33,014 nt of DNA. Origin: Nitrospira sp. Its GTDB lineage: Bacteria > Nitrospirota > Nitrospiria > Nitrospirales > Nitrospiraceae. Every line of letters starts with the position of its first letter. Positions within the stretch are counted from its first letter, which is position 1. Below, in pieces: positions 25,508-33,014 of the stretch. Below the pieces are notes generated by a model. That model was not told the DNA's origin and searched no databases. It saw only the letters and a list, made by a program, of their open reading frames with translations. The DNA lies in NCBI GenBank assembly GCA_024331045.1, contig JANDJC010000030.1:1-33014 (forward strand), in the 5' to 3' direction. The position numbers and the translations under genes were made by a program.

Positions 25508-26809
25508 TTAGGGCTCCTTGCTGTCTTTGGGTCGGTAATACCGTCGACCTTGCAAGGGGTCTGGCAGATGCCGTTGCTCGGTTGCCGCTCCCGGATCCTC
25601 GTGCACATAACGGTACCCTTCTCCATACCCCAGGGCCTTCATCAGGGGGGTGACAGCATTACGGAGGTGAAGCGGAACCCCAAGATTTCCATAGGTGTCG
25701 ACGTCGCGGAGGGCTTCCAGCCATCCCACATAAGACGCATTGTCCTTCGGACGTGACGCCAGATAAGTTGTGCCGTGGGCCAGGGTGATCTGCGCTTCTG
25801 GCAGCCCCACGAATTGGACGGCTTGCGCCACCGCCATCGCAACGACCAAAGCCATGGGGTCGGCATTGCCAATGTCTTCCGAGGCAAAGATGACCATTCG
25901 GCGGGCGATGAATTTGGGGTCCTCTCCCCCCTTCAACATACGGGCGAGCCAATAGAGGGCGCCATCTGGGTCGGAATCGCGGAGGCTTTTGATGTAGGCG
26001 GAGATGGCGTTGTAATGTTCCTCGCCGGCCTTGTCGTATCGCAGCGTGTACTGGCCCAACGCCTTGCTCAGGAGCGTTCGGTCGATTACTCGCTCACCGG
26101 AGAGGGTCGGCGCAAGCTGCGTCACGACAAATTCCAAGGCCGTCAACATCGCCCTTGCGTCCCCGTTGCCATAGGCGATAAGCCCCTGTCTGGCCTCGTT
26201 CGACAGCCGGACTTTCCACACCCCCAGTCCCCGCTCAACGTCGTTCAAGGCCCGATCCAATAGAACCCCCAGCGCCTGTTCGGAAAGGGGATTCAGGACC
26301 ACGACCAACGATCGAGACAGCAACGGGCTGATCACTTCAAACGACGGATTTTCGGTGGTTGCCCCAACTAAAATGACGGTACCCCGCTCCACGTGGGGCA
26401 GAAAGGCGTCTTGTTGGGCCTTATTGAACCGATGAATTTCATCGACAAACAGAATGGTCCGCCTGCCCTCAAGCACCCGCCGTTGCTCGGCTGATCTGAT
26501 GACCGCCCGTAGCTCCTGCACACCACTAGTCACCGCCGAGAAGGAAACAAACTGTCCCCTTGTATGGCGGGCGATCAGATGGGCCAGGGTCGTTTTGCCT
26601 GAGCCGGGGGGGCCCCAAAAGATCACCGAGGTGAGCTGATCGGTTTCAATAGCCCGACGCAAGGGCCGGCCCGGTCCCATCACCTCTTCTTGCCCAACAA
26701 ACTCGTCGAAATCCCGCGGGCGCATCCGTTCAGCCAAGGGAGCGGACGTCGCCTCTCGACGAGGGATCGCGTCAAACAGACCTGGTGCCTCCGGGCTTTC
26801 CGCGGCCAT
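25508..26809 (-). CDS. rarA: Replication-associated recombination protein A (RarA/MgsA AAA ATPase)
   Basis: A 433-residue AAA+ ATPase related to clamp loaders, acting at stalled replication forks. It shows LAERMRPRDFDEFVGQEE, Walker A GPPGSGKTT, Walker B ILFVDEIHRFNKAQQDA, sensor 1 VGATTENPSFE and arginine-finger region SPLLSRS. The C-terminal RarA part contains YIKSLRGSD-like ISAYIKSLRDSDPDGAL and tetramerisation segments up to RYYRP. The frame is open to 26914, but the ATG at 26809 (MAAESPE) has GAGGA 8 nt upstream and leaves room for the divergent hydrolase gene. A promoter candidate lies at 26832-26860. Confidence 0.95.
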   Translation of the reverse strand: MAAESPEAPGLFDAIPRREATSAPLAERMRPRDFDEFVGQEEVMGPGRPLRRAIETDQLTSVIFWGPPGSGKTTLAHLIARHTRGQFVSFSAVTSGVQELRAVIRSAEQRRVLEGRRTILFVDEIHRFNKAQQDAFLPHVERGTVILVGATTENPSFEVISPLLSRSLVVVLNPLSEQALGVLLDRALNDVERGLGVWKVRLSNEARQGLIAYGNGDARAMLTALEFVVTQLAPTLSGERVIDRTLLSKALGQYTLRYDKAGEEHYNAISAYIKSLRDSDPDGALYWLARMLKGGEDPKFIARRMVIFASEDIGNADPMALVVAMAVAQAVQFVGLPEAQITLAHGTTYLASRPKDNASYVGWLEALRDVDTYGNLGVPLHLRNAVTPLMKALGYGEGYRYVHEDPGAATEQRHLPDPLQGRRYYRPKDSKEP

Positions 26810-26831
26810 TGGAATCCTCAGTGTCCGTGAG

Positions 26832-26860
26832 ATTCTAGCTGGCGCGTTCTTTCCGCGCAA
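26832..26860 (-). promoter_or_regulatory. rarA promoter candidate
   Basis: On the minus strand TTGCGC (26855-26860), 17-bp spacer, TAGAAT (26832-26837). The -10 matches five of six; the -35 matches three of six. It is placed properly for the 26809 start and supports that start over 26914. Confidence 0.45.
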
Positions 26861-26933
26861 ACCGTGCCGCAAGGCCCTTGACGACGAGACGAGACGATGA
26901 TAGGGGAAAGGCATTGATCAATCGCTGTCCAGC

Positions 26934-27743
26934 ATGAACGTCTCTGTCAACGGAATCTCGCTCGCGTATAGTGACCACGGCAAGGGGTTGCCGCTCATCT
27001 TTCTGCACGCCTTTCCTCTCGACCGAACCATGTGGGAGCCCCAAGTCGAGGCGCTCTCTTCCGAGTTCCGGACGATCACCGTGGACCTCCGCGGTCATGG
27101 CGAGTCGGACGCTCCCTTGTGGCGCTATACCCTCGACCAGGCGGCGGACGACGTCGTGGCCTTGATGGACCACTTATCGATCGAACAAGCCGTGATGATC
27201 GGGCTTTCGATGGGCGGCTACATCCTCTTTGCGTTTTACCGGCGATACGCCAATCGGGTGAAGGGATTGGTGCTGGCCAATACAAGGGCTCAAGCGGACA
27301 CGGAAGAGGGGAAGCAGCTTCGCTTCCAGATGGCGCAAATCGCCTATCGGCAAGGACCGGCCGCCATTGCCGATCTGATGATTCCTAAATTACTGTCGCC
27401 TGCTGCCATTGAAACCAACCCAAACCTGGTTCAGAAGGTTCGGACCATTATTGAACGAACGGAGGTCAGTGGGATTGCGGGAGACTTGATGGCCATGGCG
27501 GAACGGCCCGATTCGATCCCGTTGTTGCGAACCATGACGTGCCCGGTTCACATCATCGCCGGCGAAATGGACCGGGCAACTCTCCCCACCGATGCGCAAC
27601 TCATGGCCGATTGCATTCCCCATTCCCGTTTGACCATCATTGCCGGAGCCGGGCACTTGTCGAATCTGGAGCAACCTGACGACTTCAGCCGAACGGTTCG
27701 GGAATTCGCCAGGAACCTTGCCGTAAGAGGAACATCTTGCTGA
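26934..27743 (+). CDS. Alpha/beta-fold hydrolase
   Basis: A 269-residue alpha/beta hydrolase. The nucleophile elbow is GLSMGG with Ser92; the acid is probably Asp213 (AGEMDRATLP) and the base His241 (GAGHLSNLEQP). The oxyanion segment LHAFPLDRTMW and DLRGHGESD fit the 3-oxoadipate enol-lactonase/BioH-like group. Substrate is unknown, and no aromatic or biotin gene lies beside it. The ATG at 26934 lacks a strong Shine-Dalgarno; a TTGACG about 55 nt upstream may be its -35 box. It diverges from rarA, and its stop abuts the folE stop on the other strand. No signal peptide is visible. Confidence 0.88.
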   Translation: MNVSVNGISLAYSDHGKGLPLIFLHAFPLDRTMWEPQVEALSSEFRTITVDLRGHGESDAPLWRYTLDQAADDVVALMDHLSIEQAVMIGLSMGGYILFAFYRRYANRVKGLVLANTRAQADTEEGKQLRFQMAQIAYRQGPAAIADLMIPKLLSPAAIETNPNLVQKVRTIIERTEVSGIAGDLMAMAERPDSIPLLRTMTCPVHIIAGEMDRATLPTDAQLMADCIPHSRLTIIAGAGHLSNLEQPDDFSRTVREFARNLAVRGTSC

Positions 27744-28397
27744 TCACTTGATCTCTCCCCCGCTGTTCTTCTGAATGAGCTTCAGGAACTCCAGGCGAGT
27801 CTGGGGCTGAGTGCGAAACTCCCCCAACATTGAACTCGTGACGGCTACCGTGTTCTGTTTTTCCACTCCGCGCATCATCATGCAAAGGTGCCTGGCCTCG
27901 ATCACCACGCCTACGCCCTTGGCACTTAGTTTTGTATTCAGCGTCTCCGCGATCTGGACGGTGAGCCGCTCTTGCACTTGAAGCCGCCTGGCAAAGGCAT
28001 CAACAATCCGTGGAATTTTGCTCAGTCCGACCACCTTCTGGTTGGGCAAATAGCCGACATGGACGCGGCCGAAAAACGGCAACAGGTGATGTTCACACAT
28101 ACTGAAGAAATCGATGTCTTTGACGATGACCATCTCGTCATATTGGATCGGAAACAAGGCGCCATTTAAGAGGTGGTCGATATCCCGCTGATAGCCTTGC
28201 GTCATGAACGCTAACGCTTTGGCGACCCGCTCGGGCGTCTTCAACAACCCGTTCCTGCTCGGCCGTTCGCCAAGCGCCGACAGCAGTCGCCTCACCAGCG
28301 ATTGCAAGGTATCCACATCGGCCGGCCGGCCGCCGCCGCCCATATCGAAAGCGGCCCCTTCAACTTTCTTTGTTCGTCCTTCCGTCCCCTTGGCCAC
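27744..28397 (-). CDS. folE: GTP cyclohydrolase I
   Basis: A 217-residue FolE that makes 7,8-dihydroneopterin triphosphate from GTP. Zinc ligands Cys101 and His104 (MCEHHLLPF) and Cys172 ([11 protein letters not shown]) have the spacing of the E. coli enzyme (3 and 71). [23 protein letters not shown] and TPERVAKA are family blocks. The frame is open upstream to 28463, inside the pterin synthase gene. I choose the GTG at 28397, which has GGGAGGG five to six bases upstream and lies 16 bp after that gene's stop; an ATG at 28343 is the alternative. Pairing with a pyruvoyl-pterin synthase gene suggests tetrahydropterin cofactor synthesis as well as, or instead of, folate. Confidence 0.93.
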   Translation of the reverse strand: MAKGTEGRTKKVEGAAFDMGGGGRPADVDTLQSLVRRLLSALGERPSRNGLLKTPERVAKALAFMTQGYQRDIDHLLNGALFPIQYDEMVIVKDIDFFSMCEHHLLPFFGRVHVGYLPNQKVVGLSKIPRIVDAFARRLQVQERLTVQIAETLNTKLSAKGVGVVIEARHLCMMMRGVEKQNTVAVTSSMLGEFRTQPQTRLEFLKLIQKNSGGEIK

Positions 28398-28413
28398 CGG
28401 TCCCTCCCGGCCA

Positions 28414-28809
28414 TTACGCCTCGCCAACGTATTCGAAATAGTTGTCCCTCGTCTCAACGACACCTACTTTGTTCAACCGCGCGCCCGACAGTTTCGAGAC
28501 CAGGAGATCCCAAATCAATTTCACGAGGTTTTCTCCCGTCGTGGTGCGATTGGCAAAGGCGGGGTCACTATTTAGATCCTGATGGTCAAATCGCGTGAGC
28601 ACCAGTTCACCCACCGTTTGATCCAGACTGTCGATCACGGCCCTTTCATCGGTTTCTTCGCTTGTGACTGTCACAAAGACCACGTAATTGTGCCCGTGAC
28701 CGTTAGGGTTGTTACACTTTCCGAACACGGTCTGATTCTCCTCCGCCGACAGGGAATCGCTGTGGAGCCGATGGGCGGCGCAGAATCGATACCGTCTGGT
28801 AATCGTCAT
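28414..28809 (-). CDS. 6-pyruvoyl-tetrahydropterin synthase (PTPS)
   Basis: A 131-residue T-fold enzyme. Zinc ligands are His13, His38 and His40; catalytic Cys32 sits in [14 protein letters not shown], which is the animal PTPS motif almost letter for letter. Asp75-His76 and Glu119 ([11 protein letters not shown]) complete the active site and resemble PTPS more than QueD, which uses related motifs for queuosine. It would convert dihydroneopterin triphosphate to 6-pyruvoyl-tetrahydropterin, right after FolE. The start at 28809 has an AGAGG that can pair with CCTCT beside the ATG (28810-28824), so initiation may be damped. It precedes folE by 16 bp and follows the terminator of the HesB gene. 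QueD or a dual enzyme remains possible. Confidence 0.86.
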   Translation of the reverse strand: MTITRRYRFCAAHRLHSDSLSAEENQTVFGKCNNPNGHGHNYVVFVTVTSEETDERAVIDSLDQTVGELVLTRFDHQDLNSDPAFANRTTTGENLVKLIWDLLVSKLSGARLNKVGVVETRDNYFEYVGEA

Positions 28810-28840
28810 AGAGGCACGACCTCTTGGGATATCCTTTCAA

Positions 28841-28880
28841 GAAGAAAAGCCAGGGTCACTCGTGTGCGAGCGACTCTGGC
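28841..28880 (-). terminator. Rho-independent terminator after the HesB/IscA gene
   Basis: On the minus strand GCCAGAGTCGCTCG, loop CACA, and CGAGTGACCCTGGC make a 14-bp stem with one mismatch and one G-U pair (28849-28880). TTTTCTTC follows at once (28841-28848). It lies 60 bp after the HesB stop and separates that gene from the pterin pair. Confidence 0.85.
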
Positions 28881-28940
28881 CTCCCTCGCTCATTGTAAGA
28901 CTGATGGAGTGGCGCACGCCGAAAGCGCCGACGAATCCTC

Positions 28941-29261
28941 TCAGTAACTGAAGGAACTTCCGCAGCCGCAGGTCGTCTTTGCCTGAGGGTTCTTAATTGA
29001 AAACCCTGACCCCTGCACGCTGTCAACGTAATCGACCTCCGCTCCCTGGAGAAGAGGGGCACTCTGTGAATCCATAATGACCTTGACGTCACCCAACTCA
29101 ATGACCGTATCATCTTCTTCCGTTTTAGACTCAAAGGCCATCCCATATTGATAGCCATGGCACCCCCCGCCTCGCACATAGACACGCAACCCTACCACGT
29201 CTTTTTCCTCAGCCATCAACTCCTTAATCTTCTTTTCCGCTACCGGTGTGATCGTTAGCAT
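28941..29261 (-). CDS. HesB/IscA/ErpA-type iron-sulfur cluster carrier
   Basis: A 106-residue A-type carrier that passes Fe-S clusters to apo-proteins. The three conserved Cys are Cys34 (GGGCHG), Cys98 and Cys100 (TTCGCGSSF), all present. The start at 29261 has a strong GAGGAGGAA site. It follows the NuoF-like and ferredoxin genes, both Fe-S proteins, on the same strand after a 114-bp gap with its own promoter candidate, and ends at a clear terminator. It could mature those neighbours, but A-type carriers are usually general. Which of IscA, ErpA or HesB it is cannot be decided by eye. Confidence 0.93.
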   Translation of the reverse strand: MLTITPVAEKKIKELMAEEKDVVGLRVYVRGGGCHGYQYGMAFESKTEEDDTVIELGDVKVIMDSQSAPLLQGAEVDYVDSVQGSGFSIKNPQAKTTCGCGSSFSY

Positions 29262-29328
29262 AGCTTCCTCCTCTTGTTCTCTCTGGTCCAGACCGCAACG
29301 TGATTCTTCGTCCTCTTCTCCATCGCTT

Positions 29329-29356
29329 AGTGTAGCACCTCCTGCCCCAGGATCAA
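29329..29356 (-). promoter_or_regulatory. HesB gene promoter candidate
   Basis: On the minus strand TTGATC (29351-29356), 16-bp spacer, and TACACT (29329-29334) preceded by TGC as an extended -10. It is about 70 nt before the HesB start codon. Confidence 0.45.
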
Positions 29357-29375
29357 CGACCCTGATTTAGACTGG

Positions 29376-29705
29376 TCACAAGCCAGGCACATCACGTCCT
29401 CGAGCCTCCCATTTGCTTTTCGGCACCCGCACCACAACATCTCCCAGCACACGCGCCTGGCATGCCAACCGATGCCTTGGATCGCTCAACGCTTCGCGAT
29501 CCAAGAGGTCTTGCTCGTCAAAGTCGATTTCGGAGAGGTGTTCGAGCCCCGCTTCCACCTCAACCCGACAGGTGGTGCAGGATGCATTTCCTCCGCAGTC
29601 ATGACTCAACGGCAATCCGATAGCCTTTGCCGCCTCCAGCAGCGAGGTATTGACTTCCACTTCTCCGCTCCACTCGCCGTGATGGAGGAAAGTAACCCGC
29701 GGCAT
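29376..29705 (-). CDS. [2Fe-2S] ferredoxin
   Basis: A 109-residue ferredoxin. Cluster ligands are Cys37, Cys43, Cys46 (DCGGNASCTTC) and Cys82 (RLACQA), the Cx5CxxC spacing of adrenodoxin/Isc-type ferredoxins. The frame is open upstream into the NuoF-like gene, but the fold starts at MPRVTFL, ATG 29705, 16 bp after that gene's stop. The ribosome-binding site is weak. Being directly behind a NuoF-like flavoprotein gene, it is a plausible electron partner of it, exchanging electrons with NADH. That pairing is inferred; ferredoxins of this type also serve Fe-S assembly, and a HesB gene follows. Confidence 0.92.
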   Translation of the reverse strand: MPRVTFLHHGEWSGEVEVNTSLLEAAKAIGLPLSHDCGGNASCTTCRVEVEAGLEHLSEIDFDEQDLLDREALSDPRHRLACQARVLGDVVVRVPKSKWEARGRDVPGL

Positions 29706-29721
29706 CGCACTTACCCGACAA

Positions 29722-31026
29722 TCACGAGCGGACTTCAACGCCGGCCGACTCTGTCCGGTAAGGACAGCCCCGCAGCCGGATGTGGTCTTCATATTCGTGC
29801 CGGAACAACTTGAGGCTGCTTTGCACCAACACCGCCGCCCCCGTGACCAACGTGCAATAGCCAGTTCCCTTCACGAACCCGCACAGTTGCAACAGACTGT
29901 CCAGATCCTTTTGCGTGCCTTGCCCCTCTTCAATCTTGGTCATGAGGGCAGCCAAGTTCAGCGTACCCATCCGGCAAGGAGGACATTGCCCGCAACTTTC
30001 ATTTTTGAAAAACCGCGAGAATTGCAGAGTCTTGGCCACCATGCACGTGGCGTCGTCCACGACGATGACACCGGCCGAGCCTAAGCCGGTGCCGGCCTGT
30101 TTCAGCGAATCGAAGTCCATGCGAAGATCCAATTGATCCGCTGTCACCATGGAAAAAGCCGGCCCCCCCGGGAAGACCGCTTTCACCTTGCGGCCAGCCG
30201 GTACTCCCCCCCCGCACTGTTCGATCAACGTCCGGATCGTGACACCCATGGGCATCTCATACACACCGGGTCGATTGACAGCGCCGCTTAACGAAAACAT
30301 CATCGTGCCCGGACACTTTTCGGTTCCCACTTGAGTAAACCACGCAGCTCCCTTTTGGAGAATCCGCGGTACGTTGCAGAGCGTCTCGACGTTGTTGACC
30401 AACGTAGGCTTCCCATAGAGGCCGAAGTCCGTCGGATAAAAGGGCGGTTTTTGCCTCGGCATGGCCGGGCGCCCCTGCATGGATTCCAGCATCGCGGTCT
30501 CTTCACCCGCTACGTAGCTCCCATATCCTTCAAAAATCTGGAGATCGATATTTACGCCGCTGCCGAAGACGTTGGTGCCTAGAAATCCTCTCGCCTTCGC
30601 CTGCTCCAGGGCTTTCTTTAGATTTTCCCGCTCTTCTTGATACTCGTGATTGACATAAATAAAAGCTGCCTTTGCTCCCACGGTATGAGACGCAATCAGG
30701 CACCCTTCGATCAACTGATGGGGCAGGATTCGCAATAAATGGCGGTCCTTGAATGTCCCTGGTTCATGTTCACCGGCGTTGCAGACAAAATACCGTTCGC
30801 GGACCCGATGATTGAGCACCTTGTCCCACTTCACTCCTGTGGGGAACCCCGCCCCCCCTCGTCCCCGCAGACCGGATCGTTTGATTTCTTCAACCACCTG
30901 AGCGGGACTCCACTCGTTCACGCACCGTTTCCACGCTTCATAGCCCCCGACTTTCAAGTAGCCGTCAATTTCCCACGGCTCGCCTTCCAAACGCTGGACC
31001 AGGCGAGGTTCTTCACCGATCACCAT
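29722..31026 (-). CDS. NuoF-like NADH-binding flavoprotein (stand-alone)
   Basis: A 434-residue homologue of the complex I 51-kDa subunit. It has the FMN/NADH glycine loop GRGGAGFPTG (55-64), GSYVAGEETAM (169-179), and the 4Fe-4S ligands Cys345, Cys348, Cys351 (ESCGQCPPCRMG) and Cys391. It transfers hydride electrons from NADH through FMN to a cluster. No nuoE or nuoG homologue is adjacent, and the protein lacks fused NuoE- or ferredoxin-like domains of HoxF/FdsB type. The segment that is NADExEPGT in E. coli reads NAGEHEPGT here, losing the Asp that contacts FMN. ATG 31026 (or GTG 31029) follows GGAG. A promoter lies at 31091-31120. Partner complex unknown: complex I, a formate dehydrogenase, or an NADH:ferredoxin module. 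Confidence 0.88.
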   Translation of the reverse strand: MVIGEEPRLVQRLEGEPWEIDGYLKVGGYEAWKRCVNEWSPAQVVEEIKRSGLRGRGGAGFPTGVKWDKVLNHRVRERYFVCNAGEHEPGTFKDRHLLRILPHQLIEGCLIASHTVGAKAAFIYVNHEYQEERENLKKALEQAKARGFLGTNVFGSGVNIDLQIFEGYGSYVAGEETAMLESMQGRPAMPRQKPPFYPTDFGLYGKPTLVNNVETLCNVPRILQKGAAWFTQVGTEKCPGTMMFSLSGAVNRPGVYEMPMGVTIRTLIEQCGGGVPAGRKVKAVFPGGPAFSMVTADQLDLRMDFDSLKQAGTGLGSAGVIVVDDATCMVAKTLQFSRFFKNESCGQCPPCRMGTLNLAALMTKIEEGQGTQKDLDSLLQLCGFVKGTGYCTLVTGAAVLVQSSLKLFRHEYEDHIRLRGCPYRTESAGVEVRS

Positions 31027-31090
31027 CACGGGCTCCGCTCTTCACGATGCGTTTTTATTGATGTGTTGCCGCCACAGTCCCTCCGCCCGC

Positions 31091-31120
31091 ACTATACGGG
31101 CCCCTTTCCCACTCCGTCAA
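31091..31120 (-). promoter_or_regulatory. Promoter of the NuoF-like and ferredoxin genes
   Basis: On the minus strand TTGACG (31115-31120), 18-bp spacer and TATAGT (31091-31096). Both boxes match five of six. Start of transcription would be near 31084, about 58 nt before the start codon. Confidence 0.65.
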
Positions 31121-31212
31121 GGCAACCGCCCATGCCTAGGCCCCAATCGTTCACTTCCCCCGGCTAGGAGCCCCATTGATCCCTAGGCATAGAGGGGCAA
31201 GAGAGGGGGAGA

Positions 31213-31245
31213 AAGAGAAACGGGCCGGTGGGAGGCTCCCACCGG
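31213..31245 (-). terminator. Terminator after the PuuD-like gene
   Basis: CCGGTGGG and CCCACCGG form a perfect 8-bp GC-rich stem with a 5-nt loop (31225-31245). On the minus strand it is followed by CCCG and a pyrimidine run TTTCTCTTTC. It lies 17 bp after the stop of the membrane protein gene. Confidence 0.65.
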
Positions 31246-31261
31246 CGACCAGAGGCGACCG

Positions 31262-31849
31262 TTATCGAAAGTGGCTCCCGGCTCCCATGAAAAACAACAT
31301 GGGAATCGACAGCATGAAGTTCACACGAGAGGCCAGCAGCGCCGTCCGACCCCACTGCGCCATCTCGGGCGGTGGAGGAGTCCCCTGCGCGGCGGCGGTC
31401 ACGGCAGCGATGATCTTTTTTTGGTTGGGCCAAATAATCCCATGCACGTTGCCCATCATGATGATGCCCAGCAATCCTCCAATCGCCAGCGCCACAGCTC
31501 CCGTGCCGCCCTTATGGTACATCATGCCGTACAGGAGCACGCCCGCGATCACCGTCACCGTAGCCCCATGACGGAACCAGTTGAGTGCGGTGGGCATGAG
31601 TTTGGGAATGACAATGTTCTTGGTCGGCCCATCCAAACTTTTCAAAAAGGCGGCATTGACCAAGTTGAAAAAATACAACAACCCAATCCATGTGATCCCC
31701 GCTAGGAAATGAATCCATCGGAGAATCATCTGAGGCCAATCGGCCTCTCCAGCGCTGATGCCGGTCAAGCCCAAGTACACGAAGATTAACACAACCGACA
31801 GTGCAAACCCCGCGGCCATGGTCTGCAATGGATCTTCCAGAAATTTCAT
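31262..31849 (-). CDS. PuuD-like (urate oxidase N-terminal-like) integral membrane protein
   Basis: A 195-residue membrane protein with about five transmembrane helices (roughly 12-31, 42-64, 93-111, 117-136 and 172-190). It resembles the membrane domain of PuuD: RWIHFLAGITWIGLLYFFN, then NWFRHGATVTVIAG, GNVHGIIWPNQKKII and MLSIPMLFFMGAGSHF. His47, His94, His136 and His193 lie at or near helix ends and could ligate heme. PuuD proper ends in a cytochrome c domain; here no CxxCH motif exists, so urate oxidation should not be assumed. ATG 31849 has a perfect GAGGAGG; a GTG at 31864 is in frame but would place that site inside the gene. It is about 190 bp downstream of the malate dehydrogenase gene on the same strand and ends at a terminator. 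Role unknown. Confidence 0.75.
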   Translation of the reverse strand: MKFLEDPLQTMAAGFALSVVLIFVYLGLTGISAGEADWPQMILRWIHFLAGITWIGLLYFFNLVNAAFLKSLDGPTKNIVIPKLMPTALNWFRHGATVTVIAGVLLYGMMYHKGGTGAVALAIGGLLGIIMMGNVHGIIWPNQKKIIAAVTAAAQGTPPPPEMAQWGRTALLASRVNFMLSIPMLFFMGAGSHFR

Positions 31850-32042
31850 AATCCTCCTCGTCACACGGTTAGAAACACAGTTTGTGCTTGCTTCTTCCCC
31901 TACTTCAGTCGTTCTCTCAATGTCAAGTCGGCCGGCTCACACAACCAGGCGCACAGCGGGACACCTCACCCGAAGGCCGCCTCTTCCACGTTGACTGAGT
32001 CCCCATTCCTCTTCTTCCAGATCCCCGATCCCCGTCGCTCCC

Positions 32043-32981
32043 TTATGCCATCAATTCATCGACCCTCGCGCATAATTCCCGCACGGCATTGGCCGAGGCA
32101 GCCAGCGCCGCCCGCTCGTTAGGCTCAAGATCGTATTCTACGATTTCCTCAACTCCGGCCCGTCCAATCCGAACCGGCACCCCCACAATGACATTCTTAA
32201 GACCATACTCCCCCTCGCAGAGAACGGAACAGGGCATCACCCGCTTTTCATCCTTGTAGATCGCTTCCACCATGTCCACCGCCGCCGCCGATGGCGCGTA
32301 GAAGGCGCTGCCGGTCTTCAAGAGACCGACGATCTCCGCTCCACCATCGCGCGTACGCTTAACGATCGCGTCTAGTTTTTCTTTCGACATAAAAGTCGAG
32401 ACGGGCGTTCCCTTGACCGTGGTGTAGCGCGGGAGCGGCACCATCGTGTCGCCATGCCCACCAAGCACCATGGCTTGGACATCCGGCCCTGGCACATTCA
32501 ATTCCTCCGCAATAAACAACCGCATGCGGGCTGAGTCCAGCACTCCCCCCATGCCGATCACCCGTGACTTGGGCAGCCCGCTCACCCGGAGCGCCATATG
32601 GACCATGGCATCCAGGGGATTGGTGACGAGAATCAGAATGATGTCCGGCGATCGGGACACTAATTCGGACACGACAGATTTGACAATTTTGGCGTTGGTG
32701 GTCAGCAACTCATCCCGGCTCATTCCCGGCTTTCGCGGCATGCCCGAGGTAATCACGGCAATCATTGATCCGGCCGTTTCGGCATAGCCGTTCGTGCCGA
32801 TCACACGGGTGCTGTAACCGCAGATCGGTCCCGCCTGAGAAATATCGAGGGCCTTGCCCTGGGGGATTCCCTCGACAATGTCAACCAAGACGACTTCATA
32901 GGTGTCTTTCTCGGCCAACCGCTGAGCGGTTGCTCCCCCCACATTGCCCGCGCCCACCACGGTGACTTTGGCTCGTTTCAT
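32043..32981 (-). CDS. mdh: Malate dehydrogenase (LDH-like type)
   Basis: A 312-residue NAD-dependent dehydrogenase of the LDH/MDH family. The Rossmann loop GAGNVGG (10-16) is followed by Asp34 (LVDIVEG), which favours NAD over NADP. The mobile loop [13 protein letters not shown] has the Arg pair that selects malate/oxaloacetate over lactate; VTNPLDAM and the catalytic His in [11 protein letters not shown] follow. It interconverts malate and oxaloacetate in the TCA or reverse TCA cycle. The ATG at 32981 has GGGAGGGG upstream; an in-frame start at 32996 would add five residues. The stop is at 32043, about 190 bp before the PuuD-like gene. No terminator is seen between them. Confidence 0.95.
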   Translation of the reverse strand: MKRAKVTVVGAGNVGGATAQRLAEKDTYEVVLVDIVEGIPQGKALDISQAGPICGYSTRVIGTNGYAETAGSMIAVITSGMPRKPGMSRDELLTTNAKIVKSVVSELVSRSPDIILILVTNPLDAMVHMALRVSGLPKSRVIGMGGVLDSARMRLFIAEELNVPGPDVQAMVLGGHGDTMVPLPRYTTVKGTPVSTFMSKEKLDAIVKRTRDGGAEIVGLLKTGSAFYAPSAAAVDMVEAIYKDEKRVMPCSVLCEGEYGLKNVIVGVPVRIGRAGVEEIVEYDLEPNERAALAASANAVRELCARVDELMA

Positions 32982-33014
32982 ATCCGCCCCTCCCACACCA
33001 CGGCTTCCCTTTCT

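Overview
The window reads as chromosomal DNA of a GC-rich, free-living bacterium. Gene content and protein style (a stand-alone NuoF-like protein next to a 2Fe-2S ferredoxin and a HesB/IscA protein, a PuuD-like membrane protein, an LDH-type malate dehydrogenase) remind me of Nitrospira (Nitrospirota). That is an inference from memory and was not tested. I see no insertion sequence, phage gene, CRISPR array or rRNA.

Left region, 1-16900, minus strand: one run of 17 tightly packed genes, many with 4-bp ATGA overlaps, that looks like one long catabolic operon. In order of transcription it encodes: tyrosine catabolism (half-length HPPD-like dioxygenase, homogentisate dioxygenase, fumarylacetoacetate hydrolase); a PyrE-like phosphoribosyltransferase homologue; a branched-chain 2-oxoacid dehydrogenase (E1 alpha, E1 beta, E2); thiolase and 3-hydroxybutyryl-CoA dehydrogenase; a B12-dependent acyl-CoA mutase in two subunits with an MBL-fold hydrolase gene between them; the leucine route (methylcrotonyl-CoA carboxylase beta, methylglutaconyl-CoA hydratase, HMG-CoA lyase); a MeaB-like GTPase; and an enoyl-CoA hydratase cut by the window edge. 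The mutase carries the Phe/Gln pair of isobutyryl-CoA mutase instead of the Tyr/Arg pair of methylmalonyl-CoA mutase. The operon can therefore be read as sending valine carbon from isobutyryl-CoA to butyryl-CoA and, by beta-oxidation, to acetyl-CoA, while leucine and tyrosine yield acetoacetate. This rerouting of valine is the most interesting idea in the window.

Divergent control region, 16880-17138: AT-rich, with a minus-strand promoter overlapped by a palindrome, and a likely plus-strand promoter. It drives a plus-strand trio: a CADD/PqqC-like diiron oxidase homologue, an HTH regulator with a PLD-like C-terminal domain, and a VLCAD-type acyl-CoA dehydrogenase. The regulator is the obvious candidate controller.

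Middle, 20900-25500: tRNA-Lys(TTT) and purA on the minus strand, purA having a promoter followed at once by a terminator-like hairpin; tRNA-Ala(GGC) and an ABC-F ATPase on the plus strand; and a PilZ protein that may be translated from a leaderless mRNA.

Right region, 25500-33014: rarA diverging from an alpha/beta hydrolase; a 6-pyruvoyltetrahydropterin synthase and folE pair; a HesB/IscA carrier; a NuoF-like flavoprotein with a ferredoxin; a PuuD-like membrane protein; and malate dehydrogenase. The pterin pair could supply a pterin cofactor for a phenylalanine hydroxylase feeding the tyrosine pathway, but no such hydroxylase gene is in the window.
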